A stretch of 64,000 nucleotides of DNA from Actinopolymorpha sp. NPDC004070 (GCF_040610475.1 NZ_JBEXMJ010000003.1:372001-436000); one strand, 5' to 3'; shown: positions 1 through 10,920, counted from the stretch's first letter. Program-made: numbers and translations. The notes: generated by a model not told the origin, from the letters alone.

Positions 1-258
1 ATGAACGGCTGGTCGGAGGCACTGCGGCAAGAGCTGCAGCCGGACATCCGCGTCATCGTGATCGAGCCCGGCGCGGTCGCTACCGAACTCACCGATCACA
101 TCACCGATCCCTCCACCAAGCAGAACACCGAGCAGTTCTACGCCCAGCTGGCCATTACCGCCGAGGACGTCGCCGATGTGATCGCGTTCGCGGTCACCCG
201 CCCCCGCCGGATGACACTCAACGAGATCCTGATCCGGCCGACCGCTCAACTCCTCTGA
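1..258 (+). CDS. Short-chain dehydrogenase/reductase, C-terminal part (cut by window edge)
   Basis: This is the last 85 residues of an SDR-family NAD(P)-dependent oxidoreductase. The reading frame is open from base 1, so the true start and the Rossmann glycine motif lie outside the window. The opening MNGWSEALRQEL is the helix that normally follows the catalytic YxxxK motif, and IEPGAVATEL is the conserved P-G motif after strand 6. The TAEDVADVIAFAVTRP stretch matches the usual C-terminal helix of classical SDRs related to serine dehydrogenase-type enzymes. The substrate cannot be told. Downstream is decayed DNA with no operon partner. Confidence 0.8.
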   Translation: MNGWSEALRQELQPDIRVIVIEPGAVATELTDHITDPSTKQNTEQFYAQLAITAEDVADVIAFAVTRPRRMTLNEILIRPTAQLL

Positions 259-568
259 CGAGCGACGCCCAAGCCGACCCGAAGGACCCGTCTGAGACGT
301 CTGCTAGTGCTATCGGCTCTGTTGGGGACTGCAGGTCGCGTTCCTCAGCCCCGCCCTGACGCTGAACCTGGTCACCCTTCTACGGCGCCACCCACCGTTG
401 AGTCGGCTGGGTGCTCGCGATCTGGAACGCCAGCGGCCCGGCGACTCCGCCGACGCGGGATGAACCGCTCGTCGGCCGCGCAGGTCGTGCTGATCACTAC
501 CGCCTTCGTGCTGCTGCAGGCCACCAACGCCACCGGCATGACGCTCCTCATGTCTGCCGGCTGACGGT
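259..568. other. Intergenic stretch with no supported gene
   Basis: No convincing gene. A short plus-strand frame encodes a hydrophobic peptide from an ATG near 460 that overlaps an upstream stop (ATGA), but neither frame resembles a known family. Its position beside two clear gene scraps makes it likely to be more debris. Confidence 0.4.
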
Positions 569-655
569 GTGGCGTTCCTGGTACTCGCTCATGTCGATCC
601 GGACCATGTTGTCCTCGGTGTCGAACAACGCGGCCGCGAGCGACCTGGCGAGCTC
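569..655 (-). pseudogene. Clp-type AAA+ ATPase (ClpB/ClpC-like) fragment
   Basis: Read on the minus strand, 29 codons encode [11 protein letters not shown] followed by [14 protein letters not shown]. This is the well-known stretch just after the second Walker A motif of Clp/Hsp100 chaperones. The Walker A GKT itself is missing, because the homology stops at about 655 where an unrelated gene remnant begins on the other strand. Nothing upstream or downstream continues the Clp sequence. It is a captured scrap, not a gene. Confidence 0.7.
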
Positions 656-924
656 TTCGATGGCAAGCACTACCGGCTCGCGCATCCGGTCGACAGCCCG
701 CGTCCGATCAACCGGCCGCCGATCCTGGTCGGCGGCACGGGTGAACGGAAGACCTTGCGGTTGTCGCGCAGTACGCCGAGGCGTGCAACGTCTTCGACAT
801 TCCCGACAGCCGCAGGACGGTCCGACCCAAGCTGTGCGTGCTGGCCGACCACTGCGCGAACGTCGGTCGCCCCTACGACGACATGGAGAAGACGATCGGC
901 ACCCGGCTCGCGCCGGCGCAGTAG
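656..924 (+). pseudogene. F420-dependent (LLM class) oxidoreductase C-terminal remnant, frameshifted
   Basis: The first part reads FDGKHYRL, then [17 protein letters not shown], the glycine-rich motif of luciferase-like F420-dependent oxidoreductases. Around 767-771 the frame breaks. The next frame continues with [12 protein letters not shown], then a stretch containing [11 protein letters not shown], and reaches a TAG at 922. The two halves together match the family C-terminus, so one frameshift separates them. The N-terminal two thirds are absent and the left edge abuts the Clp fragment on the opposite strand. Confidence 0.75.
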
Positions 925-952
925 TTTGCGGAACGCCGTGCGGGCTCTACGC

Positions 953-2128
953 TCAGGCTCCTGGCTGGAACACCGCCCGCACACACCCGTCCATCTTCTC
1001 CTTGAACATCTCGTATCCCCGCGGCGCCTCACTCAACGGCATGACGTGAGTGGCGAGGTGGGAAGGGTCGAGTTCGCCTTTGGACATCCGCTCCAACAGC
1101 ATTGGGATGTAGCGGTGCCCATGCTGTTGGGCGGACCGTATCGTCAGGCCCTTGTTCATCACGGCACCGAGCGGAAACTTGTCCACCACGCCGGCGAACA
1201 CGCCGAGGATGAAGATGCTCCCGCCCTTGCGGCAGGCGCGGATCGCCTCCCGGACCGCGATCGGCCGATCGGTCTGCAGCCGCAACTGCTGCTTGATCTG
1301 GTCGTACACGTACGCCGCGCCAGGGCTGTGCGCCTCGAGCCCGACCGCCTCGATACACACGTCGGGTCCACGACCACCGCTACGCTCGCGGAGTTCGGCC
1401 TCGACATCGGTCTCGGTGTAGTCGAGCGTGTCCGCACCGATGTGTGACTCGACCTGACGCAGGCGTTCTGGGAGCCGATCGATGACGATCACACGTTCCG
1501 CGCCCAGCAACATCGCCGCTCGCGCGGCCATCTGGCCCACTCCGCCGGCACCCCAGACCGCAACGACGTCCCCGGCCCGCACACCGCCGAGGTCCGCGCC
1601 CATCCACCCGGTGGGCACCGCGTCGGAGGCGAACAACGCCGTCCGGTCGTGCACTCCGTCCGGGACCGTGAAGGCGCCGCGGTCGGCAAAAGGCACCCGG
1701 ACGTATTCGGCGTGACTCCCGGCGAAGCCGCCCATGGCATGGGAGTACCCGTAGCACCCGCCGATGCCGGCGCCCCACAGCGCCTCCCCGAACTCCGGCT
1801 TCGGGTTTCCGTTGTCACACAGCGACCACATGTCGTGCTTGCAGTACCAGCACTCTCCGCAGCTGATGAACGAGCAGACCACCACCCGGTCACCCACGCG
1901 GTGCTTGCTGACCGACGAGCCCACCTCGACGACCTCGCCCAGGAACTCGTGGCCGAGCACATCTCCTGATCGCATCGCCGGAATGTAGCCGCCTAACAGA
2001 TGCAGGTCCGACCCGCACGTGGTCGTCAGGTTGACCTTGACGATAGCGTCGTGGCTATTGAGGATCGCCGGTTCGCTGACGTCCTCGACGGCCAGTTCGT
2101 TCACCCCGGTCCAACACAGTGCTTTCAC
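953..2128 (-). CDS. Zinc-dependent alcohol dehydrogenase, formaldehyde-dehydrogenase-like branch
   Basis: A 391-residue medium-chain dehydrogenase predicted to oxidise an alcohol or hydroxymethyl adduct with NAD(P). Visible catalytic zinc ligands are Cys38 (TTCGSDLH) and His60-Glu61 (GHE). The structural zinc site is Cys90, Cys93, Cys96 and Cys104. The Rossmann motif GAGGVG is at 193-198. The C-terminal part (GAVMNKGLTIRSAQQHGHRYIP) is typical of the glutathione-independent formaldehyde dehydrogenase-like subfamily. The start is GTG, chosen because it overlaps the stop of the upstream SRPBCC gene (GTGA) and has AGGAAGG upstream. The pair forms a coupled two-gene operon in otherwise decayed surroundings. 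The substrate is unknown. Confidence 0.85.
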   Translation of the reverse strand: MKALCWTGVNELAVEDVSEPAILNSHDAIVKVNLTTTCGSDLHLLGGYIPAMRSGDVLGHEFLGEVVEVGSSVSKHRVGDRVVVCSFISCGECWYCKHDMWSLCDNGNPKPEFGEALWGAGIGGCYGYSHAMGGFAGSHAEYVRVPFADRGAFTVPDGVHDRTALFASDAVPTGWMGADLGGVRAGDVVAVWGAGGVGQMAARAAMLLGAERVIVIDRLPERLRQVESHIGADTLDYTETDVEAELRERSGGRGPDVCIEAVGLEAHSPGAAYVYDQIKQQLRLQTDRPIAVREAIRACRKGGSIFILGVFAGVVDKFPLGAVMNKGLTIRSAQQHGHRYIPMLLERMSKGELDPSHLATHVMPLSEAPRGYEMFKEKMDGCVRAVFQPGA

Positions 2129-2622
2129 AGTTGTCCCTTCCTGCCGACCCGTCGCGCTGCCGCCTCCAAGGTCGTCGTGGTCGGCAGCGGTGACCGCTTA
2201 CCGGCTGGCTGCGGCTCGAGCACCAGCACCTCACCCACCTCGACGAGCTGCCGCGTCGCGCGCAGCGCCGAGCGCAACGGCTGGGCGTCGCCCTCCCCGT
2301 TCGGGCCGTCAGCGGTTCCGAACTGGGACGACTGGCGCCACCGGCCCGCGATCTCCGTTCCCCGGTCCGCGGGAGCCGGGCTGATCCGTACCTCGACCGC
2401 ATCTCCGAACTCCGCCAACGGCCCGGGCAACCGACCTCCTGGAGCGACCTCCTCCGGCGACCGGTTGATCGTGATCACCTCCCAGCGGCTCACCCCCAGC
2501 TGGTGACCATTGTGGACGCCGCGGCGCCGCGCCATGGAATGGAACTTCCGCCCCACACCGTCACTCACCTCGGCCGCGACTGATGCGGCCCTGCCCATGA
2601 GATTTCCCACGGATCCCCCCAT
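2125..2622 (-). CDS. SRPBCC-family (polyketide cyclase/ligand-binding-like) protein
   Basis: About 165 residues. The middle reads WEVITINRSPEEVAPGG and later VEVRISPAPADRGTEIAGRW, the first strand and central strands of the START/Bet v1-like SRPBCC fold. A longer frame upstream exists but looks non-coding, so ATG 2622 was chosen, with AGGAA close by. The stop overlaps the GTG of the alcohol dehydrogenase, so the two proteins are co-translated. Function is unassigned. Such proteins often accompany dehydrogenases in small operons. The C-terminal 40 residues are less typical, and a trimmed or extended end is possible. Confidence 0.6.
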   Translation of the reverse strand: MGGSVGNLMGRAASVAAEVSDGVGRKFHSMARRRGVHNGHQLGVSRWEVITINRSPEEVAPGGRLPGPLAEFGDAVEVRISPAPADRGTEIAGRWRQSSQFGTADGPNGEGDAQPLRSALRATRQLVEVGEVLVLEPQPAGKRSPLPTTTTLEAAARRVGRKGQL

Positions 2623-3502
2623 TTCCTGCACGTCCTCGACTTCCGCTGGTTCCTCGTTTTCTGGGTAGGTTCCGCGGTCTCTGCTTCCCGTACAGTCGTC
2701 CCGATACCCTCGCGCGAGCTCGCGTACGCCGCGCCCACCGCTCCTCCCAGAAGGTCCGCTCTCTCCACTATCGGACGCGCGGGCGCTGGTGCGCACGCGA
2801 ACAGAGTTTCCGAGTCCGGGTCCCACTGCAGGTTGGGGTTGACGGCGGTGGGGGATCCGGTCGGTCACAAAGGCGCCGGCTCCCTCAACGTAGCTCTCCC
2901 GCCGTCGTCGCACCGTGCAGGTGGGGCCGAGCTCGCGTGCGGCCGGACGCCGTGATGAAGCGCTTCTCGACCCTGATCCCTGGTGCAGTGGCAGGCTTTC
3001 GGCACGTCATGATGCGCGGCATCAATGTGCGGAAGGCACTAGGAACCACGCGAGTCGAACTCTTGGCCTGAAGAAGTCGAGACCTCTGGATCTGGGGTCC
3101 GAGGATTCGTTATGCCACGACTCAAACCCGGGTTCTACTTTCAGGGGGCAACACACCCTCCATACGATCGACTGGGACGATCCCACGATGAGCGATGGTC
3201 CACCGACGCTCGACAGCGACGTACGCCGCGAACTGCCAGGAGTAGGTGATGCCGACGTGCAACGACTTACTCGCCTGTGGCGCCGGGCATGCGGGCCAAG
3301 TGGTACTCGCCCACTCTGGTGGAGTGGTGTATCGCCTTGGGTCTCTGACTAGTTAGCCGATCTGGATCCGGACAGACACTTCGGGCTACGGCCGTGAGGG
3401 CCTGTGGCGCTGAAGGTACAGCCAGCGACGTGGAGCAGGTCTGTCAATAATGCCTACCTAAGGTGATCCTGGCGGTTACGATTCCCCGTCGGGAGGACGC
3501 CT
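2623..3502. other. 880-bp stretch without a supported gene
   Basis: No frame on either strand shows recognisable protein motifs, and codon-position GC bias is weak. It may hold the promoter of the SRPBCC/dehydrogenase pair near 2630-2700. No terminator or palindrome stood out. The whole stretch looks like decayed sequence between gene remnants. Confidence 0.5.
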
Positions 3503-3880
3503 ATGAAGGCGCTGACGGACCTACTGACAGCGGTCGCGGCTCGGGTCGGCGCGCTGGTTTGGCCAGCGCTGATCCTCTTTGTGAAACCAGGGCAAGCCGC
3601 TGGTTTGGTGGACCCATCATGCGCCGCGGCCGAACTCGCCGACGCACTACCCGGGAGCCCCGCACAACGTGCGCTGCAGGGCTCAGCAGCACTATGGGTC
3701 GACGACCGCCCGGACAACAACCGCTACGAAGGGCGCTCGAGGCCATCGGCATCAGGCTCGATGCCGCGACATCGACCGAGGAGGCTTTGGACCACCTGCA
3801 CCAGAACCCAGTCGACGTGATCATCTCCGATATGGGCCGAGCCGACGACCCCCACGCCGGATACACACTGCTGGACAAGA
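3503..3880 (+). pseudogene. Response-regulator receiver-like protein with N-terminal hydrophobic segment, frameshifted
   Basis: An ATG at 3503 sits behind a good ribosome site (GGGAGGA). The frame starts with an amphipathic/hydrophobic segment, then reaches ALWVDDRPDNNRYE, the acidic pocket of a receiver-like domain. A frameshift near 3729 moves the reading to RALEAIGIRLDAATSTEEAL, then VDVIISDMGR, which contains the phosphoacceptor-type Asp, then AGYTLLDKM. After that the sequence switches within one frame to an unrelated DUF4855-like segment, so the receiver C-terminus is lost. Confidence 0.7.
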
Positions 3881-4234
3881 TGTGGTCCGACGTGGGCATC
3901 GACGCAGCAGCATTTCAGCCGAACTACTTCTTCGAGGACGTGAGCGCCGAGCGCATCGAGGACGCGTCCGCCGTCGCCAAGCGCTACGGGATGGGCGTCG
4001 AGGTCGAGTTCGACGAGCGGATGCTTACGGACGACGTGTTCCGCGACCGCTACATCACCTACCTGAACGGTGGAGTCGGGTTACGGTTACATGAAGAGCG
4101 CGTTCCTTGCTTACTACCAGGGCAACGATGCGGTTCTTCAGGCGGCGAACAGTAGAGACCCGCGCCAGAGGGTCCTTTACGACTGGCTTCACGAGTTCGT
4201 TCGCGGCACCTATCGGCCACAGTCGACCGGCTGA
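3881..4234 (+). pseudogene. DUF4855-like C-terminal fragment, frameshifted
   Basis: From about 3889 the frame reads DVGIDAAAFQPNYFFEDV, then AKRYGMGVEVEFDER and RYITYLNGGV, which match my memory of the C-terminal half of DUF4855 proteins (often secreted and near carbohydrate genes). A frameshift near 4082 is needed to continue with GYGYMKSAFLAYYQG and VLYDWLHEFVRGTY to the TGA at 4232. The left edge is fused in frame to the receiver remnant. No N-terminal half of the family exists nearby. Confidence 0.65.
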
Positions 4235-4443
4235 TGCGAGGTCACTGTCGACCTGGGCAGCGGAGCGTCGCGTGGACGATCGCACCGTTCACCCGGCGCT
4301 TCGCCTGCCTTGCTGGACGCAGTTCATCGGACGGCCGGGCCATCTACCTCAAGGGCGGAGGTCTACTCGAAGGAGATCACGTCCTGTGAGGGTGAAGAGG
4401 TAGAAGGACGACCTTGCGGTGCGAGTCGACGACCAAACGGGCG

Positions 4444-4755
4444 CTATGCATCCGAAGCCCTTCCATACCGCGTGATTGCGCCGCAGGGCCCGTTGGGAGG
4501 ATCGGCGCAGGCGACGTGCGGTCGACCACCGTCGTACCGTACCCGGACGCTCTGACCGGGCTTCTTCCCCTCCAACAGCCCGGCGTCACGGGCGCGGCGC
4601 CACTCACTCATCAGCGACGAGTACAAGCCGCCACGGCGCAGATACCCGTCGCCGTCGGCCACGGCTTGTTCGTACTCGGCGACCAGCCGCAGCTTCTCCG
4701 CCGGAGGAAACGACCGCCGCCGTAGCCGGTCTGATCGAGGTCCTTCCGTCGCCAT
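4444..4755 (-). pseudogene. Transposase OrfA (IS3-type helix-turn-helix) remnant
   Basis: From ATG 4755 the minus strand reads RRRSFPPAEKLRLVAEYEQA, then LYSSLMSEWRRARDAGLLEG, the helix-turn-helix of IS3-family OrfA proteins. After roughly 70 residues homology fades, and the remaining frame to 4444 looks unrelated. No OrfB with a DDE domain and no terminal inverted repeats were found nearby. It is an insertion-sequence relic consistent with the rearranged nature of 0.3-5.2 kb. Confidence 0.7.
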
Positions 4756-5145
4756 GACCACCTCGTGCCTGACACGCATGTCTGTGCCGGGAATCGTCAT
4801 CGAAGGAAGATCCATCCTCGCCCCGGGAGGGCTACTTGCTCTGAACCACTGGACTCACCCAACCCTGACACTCAGGGATGCGCGGCCGCGGCTATCGGCC
4901 TCGTGCCGGCTGTGGATTGTCCGGCAGGACGGATGTCCACTGCGCTCGCCATAGCAGGTGCGCCCCGTAGCCGCGCGTTCAGTCGAGCCTGTCGTTCGGA
5001 CTTGGATGACAGCAAGATCATTTTTCCGTCCTCCCACGGATGCGCATGGGCTTACAACGAGATCAACCATGAGGGGGCTCCTTCGGCGGATGGCCGGCGC
5101 GCCAGGGAGGCCCTTCGCGACCTGGAGGCGCGCGTGCAGCCACGC
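4756..5145. other. Intergenic stretch upstream of the urease control region
   Basis: No supported gene. Several overlapping frames exist on both strands, but none shows family motifs. This is the end of the decayed left zone. Regulatory DNA for the urease genes begins at 5146. Confidence 0.5.
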
Positions 5146-5183
5146 GTTACTCGGGTGAAACACCGTCGGATCTTGCGAGAAAC
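5146..5183 (+). promoter_or_regulatory. GlnR-type nitrogen-control box upstream of ureA
   Basis: Four pentamers are spaced by exactly six bases: GTTAC (5146-5150), GAAAC (5157-5161), GGATC (5168-5172), GAAAC (5179-5183). The consensus known for actinobacterial GlnR is gTnAC-n6-GaAAC repeated. Three of the four pentamers match fully and the fourth (GGATC) partly. The site ends 76 bases before the ureA start. A weak TATCTA at 5190 could be a -10. The inference is that urease is induced on nitrogen limitation. Confidence 0.7.
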
Positions 5184-5259
5184 GCGGCGTATCTAGCGTC
5201 GGTCGCCTGCCGCCTCGAATCCCGGCAGGAGACTGACCCCAGCGAAAGCGTGGCCGCCG

Positions 5260-5562
5260 ATGCACCTGACTCCGTCAGACCAGGAGAAGCTCCTGCTCGC
5301 GACCGCCGGCATGGTCGCCCGCGACCGGCTCGGCAGGGGCGTACGCCTCAACTACCCCGAGACGGTGGCGCTGCTGAGCACCTGGGTCATCGAGCGTGCC
5401 CGGGAAGGGCGCTCGGTTCCGGAGTTGATGGAGGAGGGCCGCCGCGTGCTGAGCCGTGACCAGGTCATGCCGGCGGTGGCGGAGATGCTGACGGACGTCC
5501 AGGTGGAGGCGACCTTCCCGGACGGGCGCAAGCTCGTCACGCTGCACCATCCGGTGATCTGA
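5260..5562 (+). CDS. ureA: Urease subunit gamma
   Basis: A 100-residue urease gamma chain, the smallest of the three structural subunits of the nickel enzyme that splits urea into ammonia and carbamate. The family pattern is clear: [42 protein letters not shown], and a C-terminal [18 protein letters not shown]. Length matches the family. The ribosome site is weak (a GGAG about 30 bases upstream is too far), so the start rests on family length. It begins a tight run ureA-B-C-F-G-D. The GlnR-type box just upstream is the likely control point. Confidence 0.93.
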   Translation: MHLTPSDQEKLLLATAGMVARDRLGRGVRLNYPETVALLSTWVIERAREGRSVPELMEEGRRVLSRDQVMPAVAEMLTDVQVEATFPDGRKLVTLHHPVI

Positions 5563-5576
5563 GCGGAGGTGGCGAC

Positions 5577-5931
5577 ATGTTCTCCCAGACCGCGGGATCG
5601 GGACCAGGAGCGGGAGCCGCACCAGGAGCGATCCGAACCCCGCCCGGCTACCACATCCTCAACGGCGATCGCCACGAAGACGAACGCGCCACGCTCGTCA
5701 TCCTCAACACCGGCGACCGCCCGATCCAAATCGGATCCCACCTGCACCTCGCGGAGGCCAACGCCAGCTTGGAAATGGACCGCGCCGCCGCTCACGGCTT
5801 CCGGCTCGACATACCTGCCGGGACCTCCGCAAGGTTCGAGCCCGGCGCCACCAGGACGGTGCACGTGGTGGCGCTGAGGGGCACCCGGCGGGTTCCCGGC
5901 ATCCAGGTCAAGGACGGCGGTGCCGACCTCG

Positions 5932-5939
<8 letters not shown>
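5577..5939 (+). CDS. ureB: Urease subunit beta
   Basis: A 120-residue urease beta chain. The core [29 protein letters not shown] and [16 protein letters not shown] is characteristic of the family. It carries an extra Gly/Ala-rich start (about 17 residues) compared with compact beta subunits. GGAGGTGG precedes the ATG at good spacing. The end overlaps ureC by 8 bases, indicating coupled translation. It assembles with UreA and UreC in the cytoplasmic holoenzyme. Confidence 0.92.
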
Positions 5940-7635
<1,696 letters not shown>

Positions 7636-7637
7636 CC

Positions 7638-8351
7638 ATGACCACACCGAGGTCGTACGCAAGCCCGCCGGAGGTGGCCGCCGTCCGGCCAACGGCATCC
7701 GTCGACCTGCTGCTCATGCTGCTGGCGGACGGCAGGCTGCCCACCTCCGGCCACACCCAGTCCGGTGGTCTCGAGCCCGCGCTCGCGCACGGCCTGCACG
7801 CGAACGAGATCCCGGACTACTGCCGCAGCAGGCTCGCCACGGTGACACTCGTCGAGGCGGCCGTCGCGGTGGTGGCGCGGGCCCAGGTGCTCGCCGGCAA
7901 CGGCGTGCACGCGACGGAGCTGGCGTGGGCCGCGCGGACACCGAGCGAGGCTCTGCGCCGCGCCTCCTGTGCGCTCGGCCGCGGATACCGGCGGCTGGCA
8001 GAGCAGGTGTGGCCGGCTGTCAACCCGCACCTGACAGGGCGGCGTGACGTCAGCCGTCCCTCGGTCCTGGGCGTGATCGCCGCCGTCACGAACCTCCCTG
8101 CCGACGCGCTGGCACGGCTGGTGGCGTACGACGACACCCAGACCGTCGTCGCCGCCGGGCTGAAGCTCGCGCCGTCCGACCCGGCCGTGGCAACGCTGTG
8201 GGTGTACGCCCTGCACGAGGAGATCGAGGAACTGGCGCTGCGAGTGGCCGCGATCACCGAACCCGACGACATCCCGGCCTGCTCCGCACCACTGATCGAG
8301 GCCTGGGCCGAACACCACACCCGTACGACAAGGAGGCTCTTCCATGCCTGA
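7638..8351 (+). CDS. ureF: Urease accessory protein UreF
   Basis: A 237-residue nickel-insertion chaperone, known to bind UreD-urease and gate the UreG GTPase. Visible family features are [26 protein letters not shown] near the N-terminus (residues 20-50), a helical middle, and [14 protein letters not shown] in the C-terminal half. The start follows the ureC stop by two bases. The end overlaps ureG by 8 bases. The gene carries no fusion, and ureE is absent from the cluster. Confidence 0.87.
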   Translation: MTTPRSYASPPEVAAVRPTASVDLLLMLLADGRLPTSGHTQSGGLEPALAHGLHANEIPDYCRSRLATVTLVEAAVAVVARAQVLAGNGVHATELAWAARTPSEALRRASCALGRGYRRLAEQVWPAVNPHLTGRRDVSRPSVLGVIAAVTNLPADALARLVAYDDTQTVVAAGLKLAPSDPAVATLWVYALHEEIEELALRVAAITEPDDIPACSAPLIEAWAEHHTRTTRRLFHA

Positions 8352-9099
8352 CACCTCTTCCACCCAACGCGCGTTCCGGCTGGGCGTGTGCGGACCCGTC
8401 GGCACCGGCAAGAGCTCGATCATCGCCTTGTTGTGCAGGGAACTCGCCGGTGAGCTCGCGCTGGCCGTGGTCACCAACGACATCTACACCGACGAGGACG
8501 CCCGCTTCCTGCGCGCGGCGGGAGTGCTGGCGCCGGACCGGATCCGGGCGGTGGAGACCGGCGCGTGCCCCCACACGGCCATCCGCGACGACATCACCGC
8601 GAACGTGCTGGCGATCGAGGACCTGGAAGACGACTTCTCGCCACTGGACGCCGTACTCGTGGAGTCCGGAGGCGACAACCTCACCGCGACGTTCTCGCCC
8701 GCCCTGGTGGACGCGCAGATTTTCGTCCTCGACGTGGCCGGAGGCGGCGACGTTGCCCGAAAGGGAGGACCGGGCATCTCCGGCGCGGACCTGCTGGTGG
8801 TGAACAAGACCGACCTCGGTCGGCATGTGGGCGTCGACGTCGAGCAGATGGTGGCCGATGCCGCTGCCTCTCGCCACGGCCGGCCGGTGGTGGCGCTGTC
8901 CCGCCACGACCCCGACTCGGTGCGAGCCCTGTGCGAGTGGGTACGCCTGACCCTCGCGCGGTTTCGTACGGAACTTTTCGTGGCAAGCGATCCCGGCCCG
9001 ATGGCGCCTCACAGCCATGGCTTCACCGTGCACACCCACACTCACGCTCACCCCCTCGGGTCCGTCGTCGACCCCGAGTACCGGTCTGGAGCGGCGTGA
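8344..9099 (+). CDS. ureG: Urease accessory GTPase UreG with C-terminal histidine tail
   Basis: A 251-residue GTPase that supplies nickel for urease maturation. The P-loop GPVGTGKSS is at 17-25, the nickel-binding CPH at 75-77 ([13 protein letters not shown]), and the base-recognition VVNKTDLG is present. The C-terminus carries six histidines between about 223 and 236 ([14 protein letters not shown]). Many UreG proteins have such a stretch at the N-terminus or none at all, and UreE usually provides the histidine tail. With ureE absent, this tail may store or hand over nickel (inference). Both ends overlap neighbours (8 bases with ureF, GTGA with ureD). Confidence 0.92.
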   Translation: MPDTSSTQRAFRLGVCGPVGTGKSSIIALLCRELAGELALAVVTNDIYTDEDARFLRAAGVLAPDRIRAVETGACPHTAIRDDITANVLAIEDLEDDFSPLDAVLVESGGDNLTATFSPALVDAQIFVLDVAGGGDVARKGGPGISGADLLVVNKTDLGRHVGVDVEQMVADAAASRHGRPVVALSRHDPDSVRALCEWVRLTLARFRTELFVASDPGPMAPHSHGFTVHTHTHAHPLGSVVDPEYRSGAA

Positions 9100-9971
9100 G
9101 CCCGACCCGGATCGTGCTGTCCGCCGACCGCAACGGCGGCTTGCCCCGGCTGGAGCTGTTCTCCCCGAGGTCGTCCGGTGGCGGTGGCGCCTTACGCGCG
9201 AGGCTCCTCGACGTCGGCACAGCCGGCGCGCAGGTCGCGCTCGTCCAGGACGGAGCCCTGCTGCTGCGCGGTGACGAGGTGGAGATCGAGGTCGTGGTGG
9301 GCCCGGGCATGCGGCTCGAACTCGTCGAACCCTCCGGCACCGTCGCCTACGCGATGCGTGGCGGCTCGGCGTCCTGGCGTGTCGACGTCGCGGTGGAGTC
9401 CGGCGGCACCCTGCTGTGGCAGGGACAGCCCTTCGTGGTCGCCGAAGGAGCCGACGTACGCCGCTCCACCAACGTGCGCCTCGCCGAGACCGCCACGCTG
9501 GTCCAGCGCGAGACCCTGGTGCTCGGACGGACCCGCGAGGCGCCCGGCGCCCTGGTCAACAGCTGCCGGGTCCGGCGGGGGTGCACACCGGTACTCGCCG
9601 AGGACCTCCGGCTCGGCCCCGGCGCTGCCACGGTGGGCGTACTCGGACCGCATCGCGTCGTCGACACGGTTCTCGCCCTCCTGCCGATAGATGCGGCCGG
9701 CGCGTCGGCCACTGCTGACGTGCCGACTCCTCCCGACGTGCAGGCGTACGACCTGGCGTACGGAGGAAGGATGTGGCGAGGCCTGGCCGGGGCGGCCCAC
9801 ACGGTGTCGCTGTCCGCGGTGTGGCAGGCCCTTCTCACCGCGGACAGCGGCGGCTACGGCCGCGTCGTCGGCAGGTCGCCGACCGGGCAGTCCGCGACGC
9901 CCACGGTGTCCCTCGTCAGCGCCTCCGCCTGCTTGCGGGCCAGCTCGGGATCGGTGACCCAGGTGCGGTAG
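9096..9971 (+). CDS. ureD: Urease accessory protein UreD
   Basis: About 291 residues; the platform protein that docks UreF-UreG onto apo-urease. The family features are low in identity but recognisable: [33 protein letters not shown], then [48 protein letters not shown] 9096 overlaps the ureG stop. The last 39 codons lie antisense to the conserved end of amiE and look low in family character, so the original stop may have been lost. It closes the ureABCFGD operon. Confidence 0.8.
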   Translation: MSPTRIVLSADRNGGLPRLELFSPRSSGGGGALRARLLDVGTAGAQVALVQDGALLLRGDEVEIEVVVGPGMRLELVEPSGTVAYAMRGGSASWRVDVAVESGGTLLWQGQPFVVAEGADVRRSTNVRLAETATLVQRETLVLGRTREAPGALVNSCRVRRGCTPVLAEDLRLGPGAATVGVLGPHRVVDTVLALLPIDAAGASATADVPTPPDVQAYDLAYGGRMWRGLAGAAHTVSLSAVWQALLTADSGGYGRVVGRSPTGQSATPTVSLVSASACLRASSGSVTQVR

Positions 9972-10882
9972 AAGTCGAACGGACAGTCGGCCACACCGCC
10001 GTCACCGTCACCCGCCGCGTGCACGCCGGTGTAGCCGCGGTGGAGCAGCTTGAAGAGATGGTTCTGGGACTGGTCGTTGCGGCGGGCGTCACGGATGGCG
10101 GACACCGACAGCTGGGCGTACTGGATGCCGTAGTCCTCCTCGCCGCACTCGCCGAGCGTCCGGCCGTCGAAGCCGATGATGGCCGAGTGGCCGAAGTAGG
10201 AGTACACGCCGTCGAACCCGCTGGCGTTGGCCACCGCGACGTAGCAGTTGTTCGCCCACGCCATCGCCTTGGCCATCAGCACCTGCTGCTCCTTGGCGGG
10301 ATACATGTATCCCTGCGGCCGGACGATGAGCTCGGCGCCCTTCATCGCGCAGTCCCGCCAGATCTCCGGGTAGTTCCCGTCGTCGCAGATGATGAGCGAG
10401 ACACGCAAGCCCTTCGGTCCCTCGGTGACGTAGGTGGTGTCGCCGGGGTACCAGCCCTCGATCGGCGTCCAGGGCAGGATCTTGCGGTACTTCTGCCTGA
10501 TCCGGCCCTGGTCGTCGATGAGGACCAGCGTGTTGTACGGCGGCTTCGCGGGGTGGTCCTCGTGCCGTTCGCCGGTGATCGAGAAGACTCCCCAGGTGCC
10601 GGCCGCCCGGCACGCGTCGCCGAAGATGTCGGTCTCGCGGCCGGGAACGACACTCGCGGTCGCGAACATCTCCGCCTCGTCGTACATGATCCCCTGGGTC
10701 GAGTACTCGGGGAAGACGACGAGATCCATGCCGGGCAGGCCCTTCTTCATGCCGACCACCATGTCGGCAATCCGGCCGGCGTTGTCGAGGACCTCGTCGG
10801 TGGTGTGCAGGCGGGGCATCTTGTAGTTGGCGACCCCGACACCAACGGTGTCGGGACTGGAGGCGATGTCGCCGTGACGCAT
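9854..10882 (-). CDS. amiE: Aliphatic amidase (nitrilase superfamily)
   Basis: A 342-residue enzyme hydrolysing short aliphatic amides such as acetamide to the acid plus ammonia. It follows the Pseudomonas AmiE pattern from end to end: MRHGDI start, [36 protein letters not shown], and [14 protein letters not shown]. Catalytic residues are in register: Glu59, Lys134, Glu142 and the nucleophile Cys166. Family length is about 345. It lies downstream of the NCS1-like permease on the same strand, suggesting amide uptake followed by hydrolysis. Its 3' end overlaps ureD by 118 bases, tail to tail. Confidence 0.95.
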   Translation of the reverse strand: MRHGDIASSPDTVGVGVANYKMPRLHTTDEVLDNAGRIADMVVGMKKGLPGMDLVVFPEYSTQGIMYDEAEMFATASVVPGRETDIFGDACRAAGTWGVFSITGERHEDHPAKPPYNTLVLIDDQGRIRQKYRKILPWTPIEGWYPGDTTYVTEGPKGLRVSLIICDDGNYPEIWRDCAMKGAELIVRPQGYMYPAKEQQVLMAKAMAWANNCYVAVANASGFDGVYSYFGHSAIIGFDGRTLGECGEEDYGIQYAQLSVSAIRDARRNDQSQNHLFKLLHRGYTGVHAAGDGDGGVADCPFDFYRTWVTDPELARKQAEALTRDTVGVADCPVGDLPTTRP

Positions 10883-10920
10883 GACTGTCCTCTCGGGTGA
10901 GAAGCTCCGGCCGGGCTGTC

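Noticed and set aside
3000..3160. Possible tRNA-like sequence (GGGTTC-containing segment near 3128)
   Set aside because: No cloverleaf can be drawn with matching acceptor and anticodon stems.
2915..3352. Plus-strand frame downstream of the SRPBCC gene, possibly a small protein
   Set aside because: No motif, low-complexity composition and no ribosome site; lies in the decayed zone.
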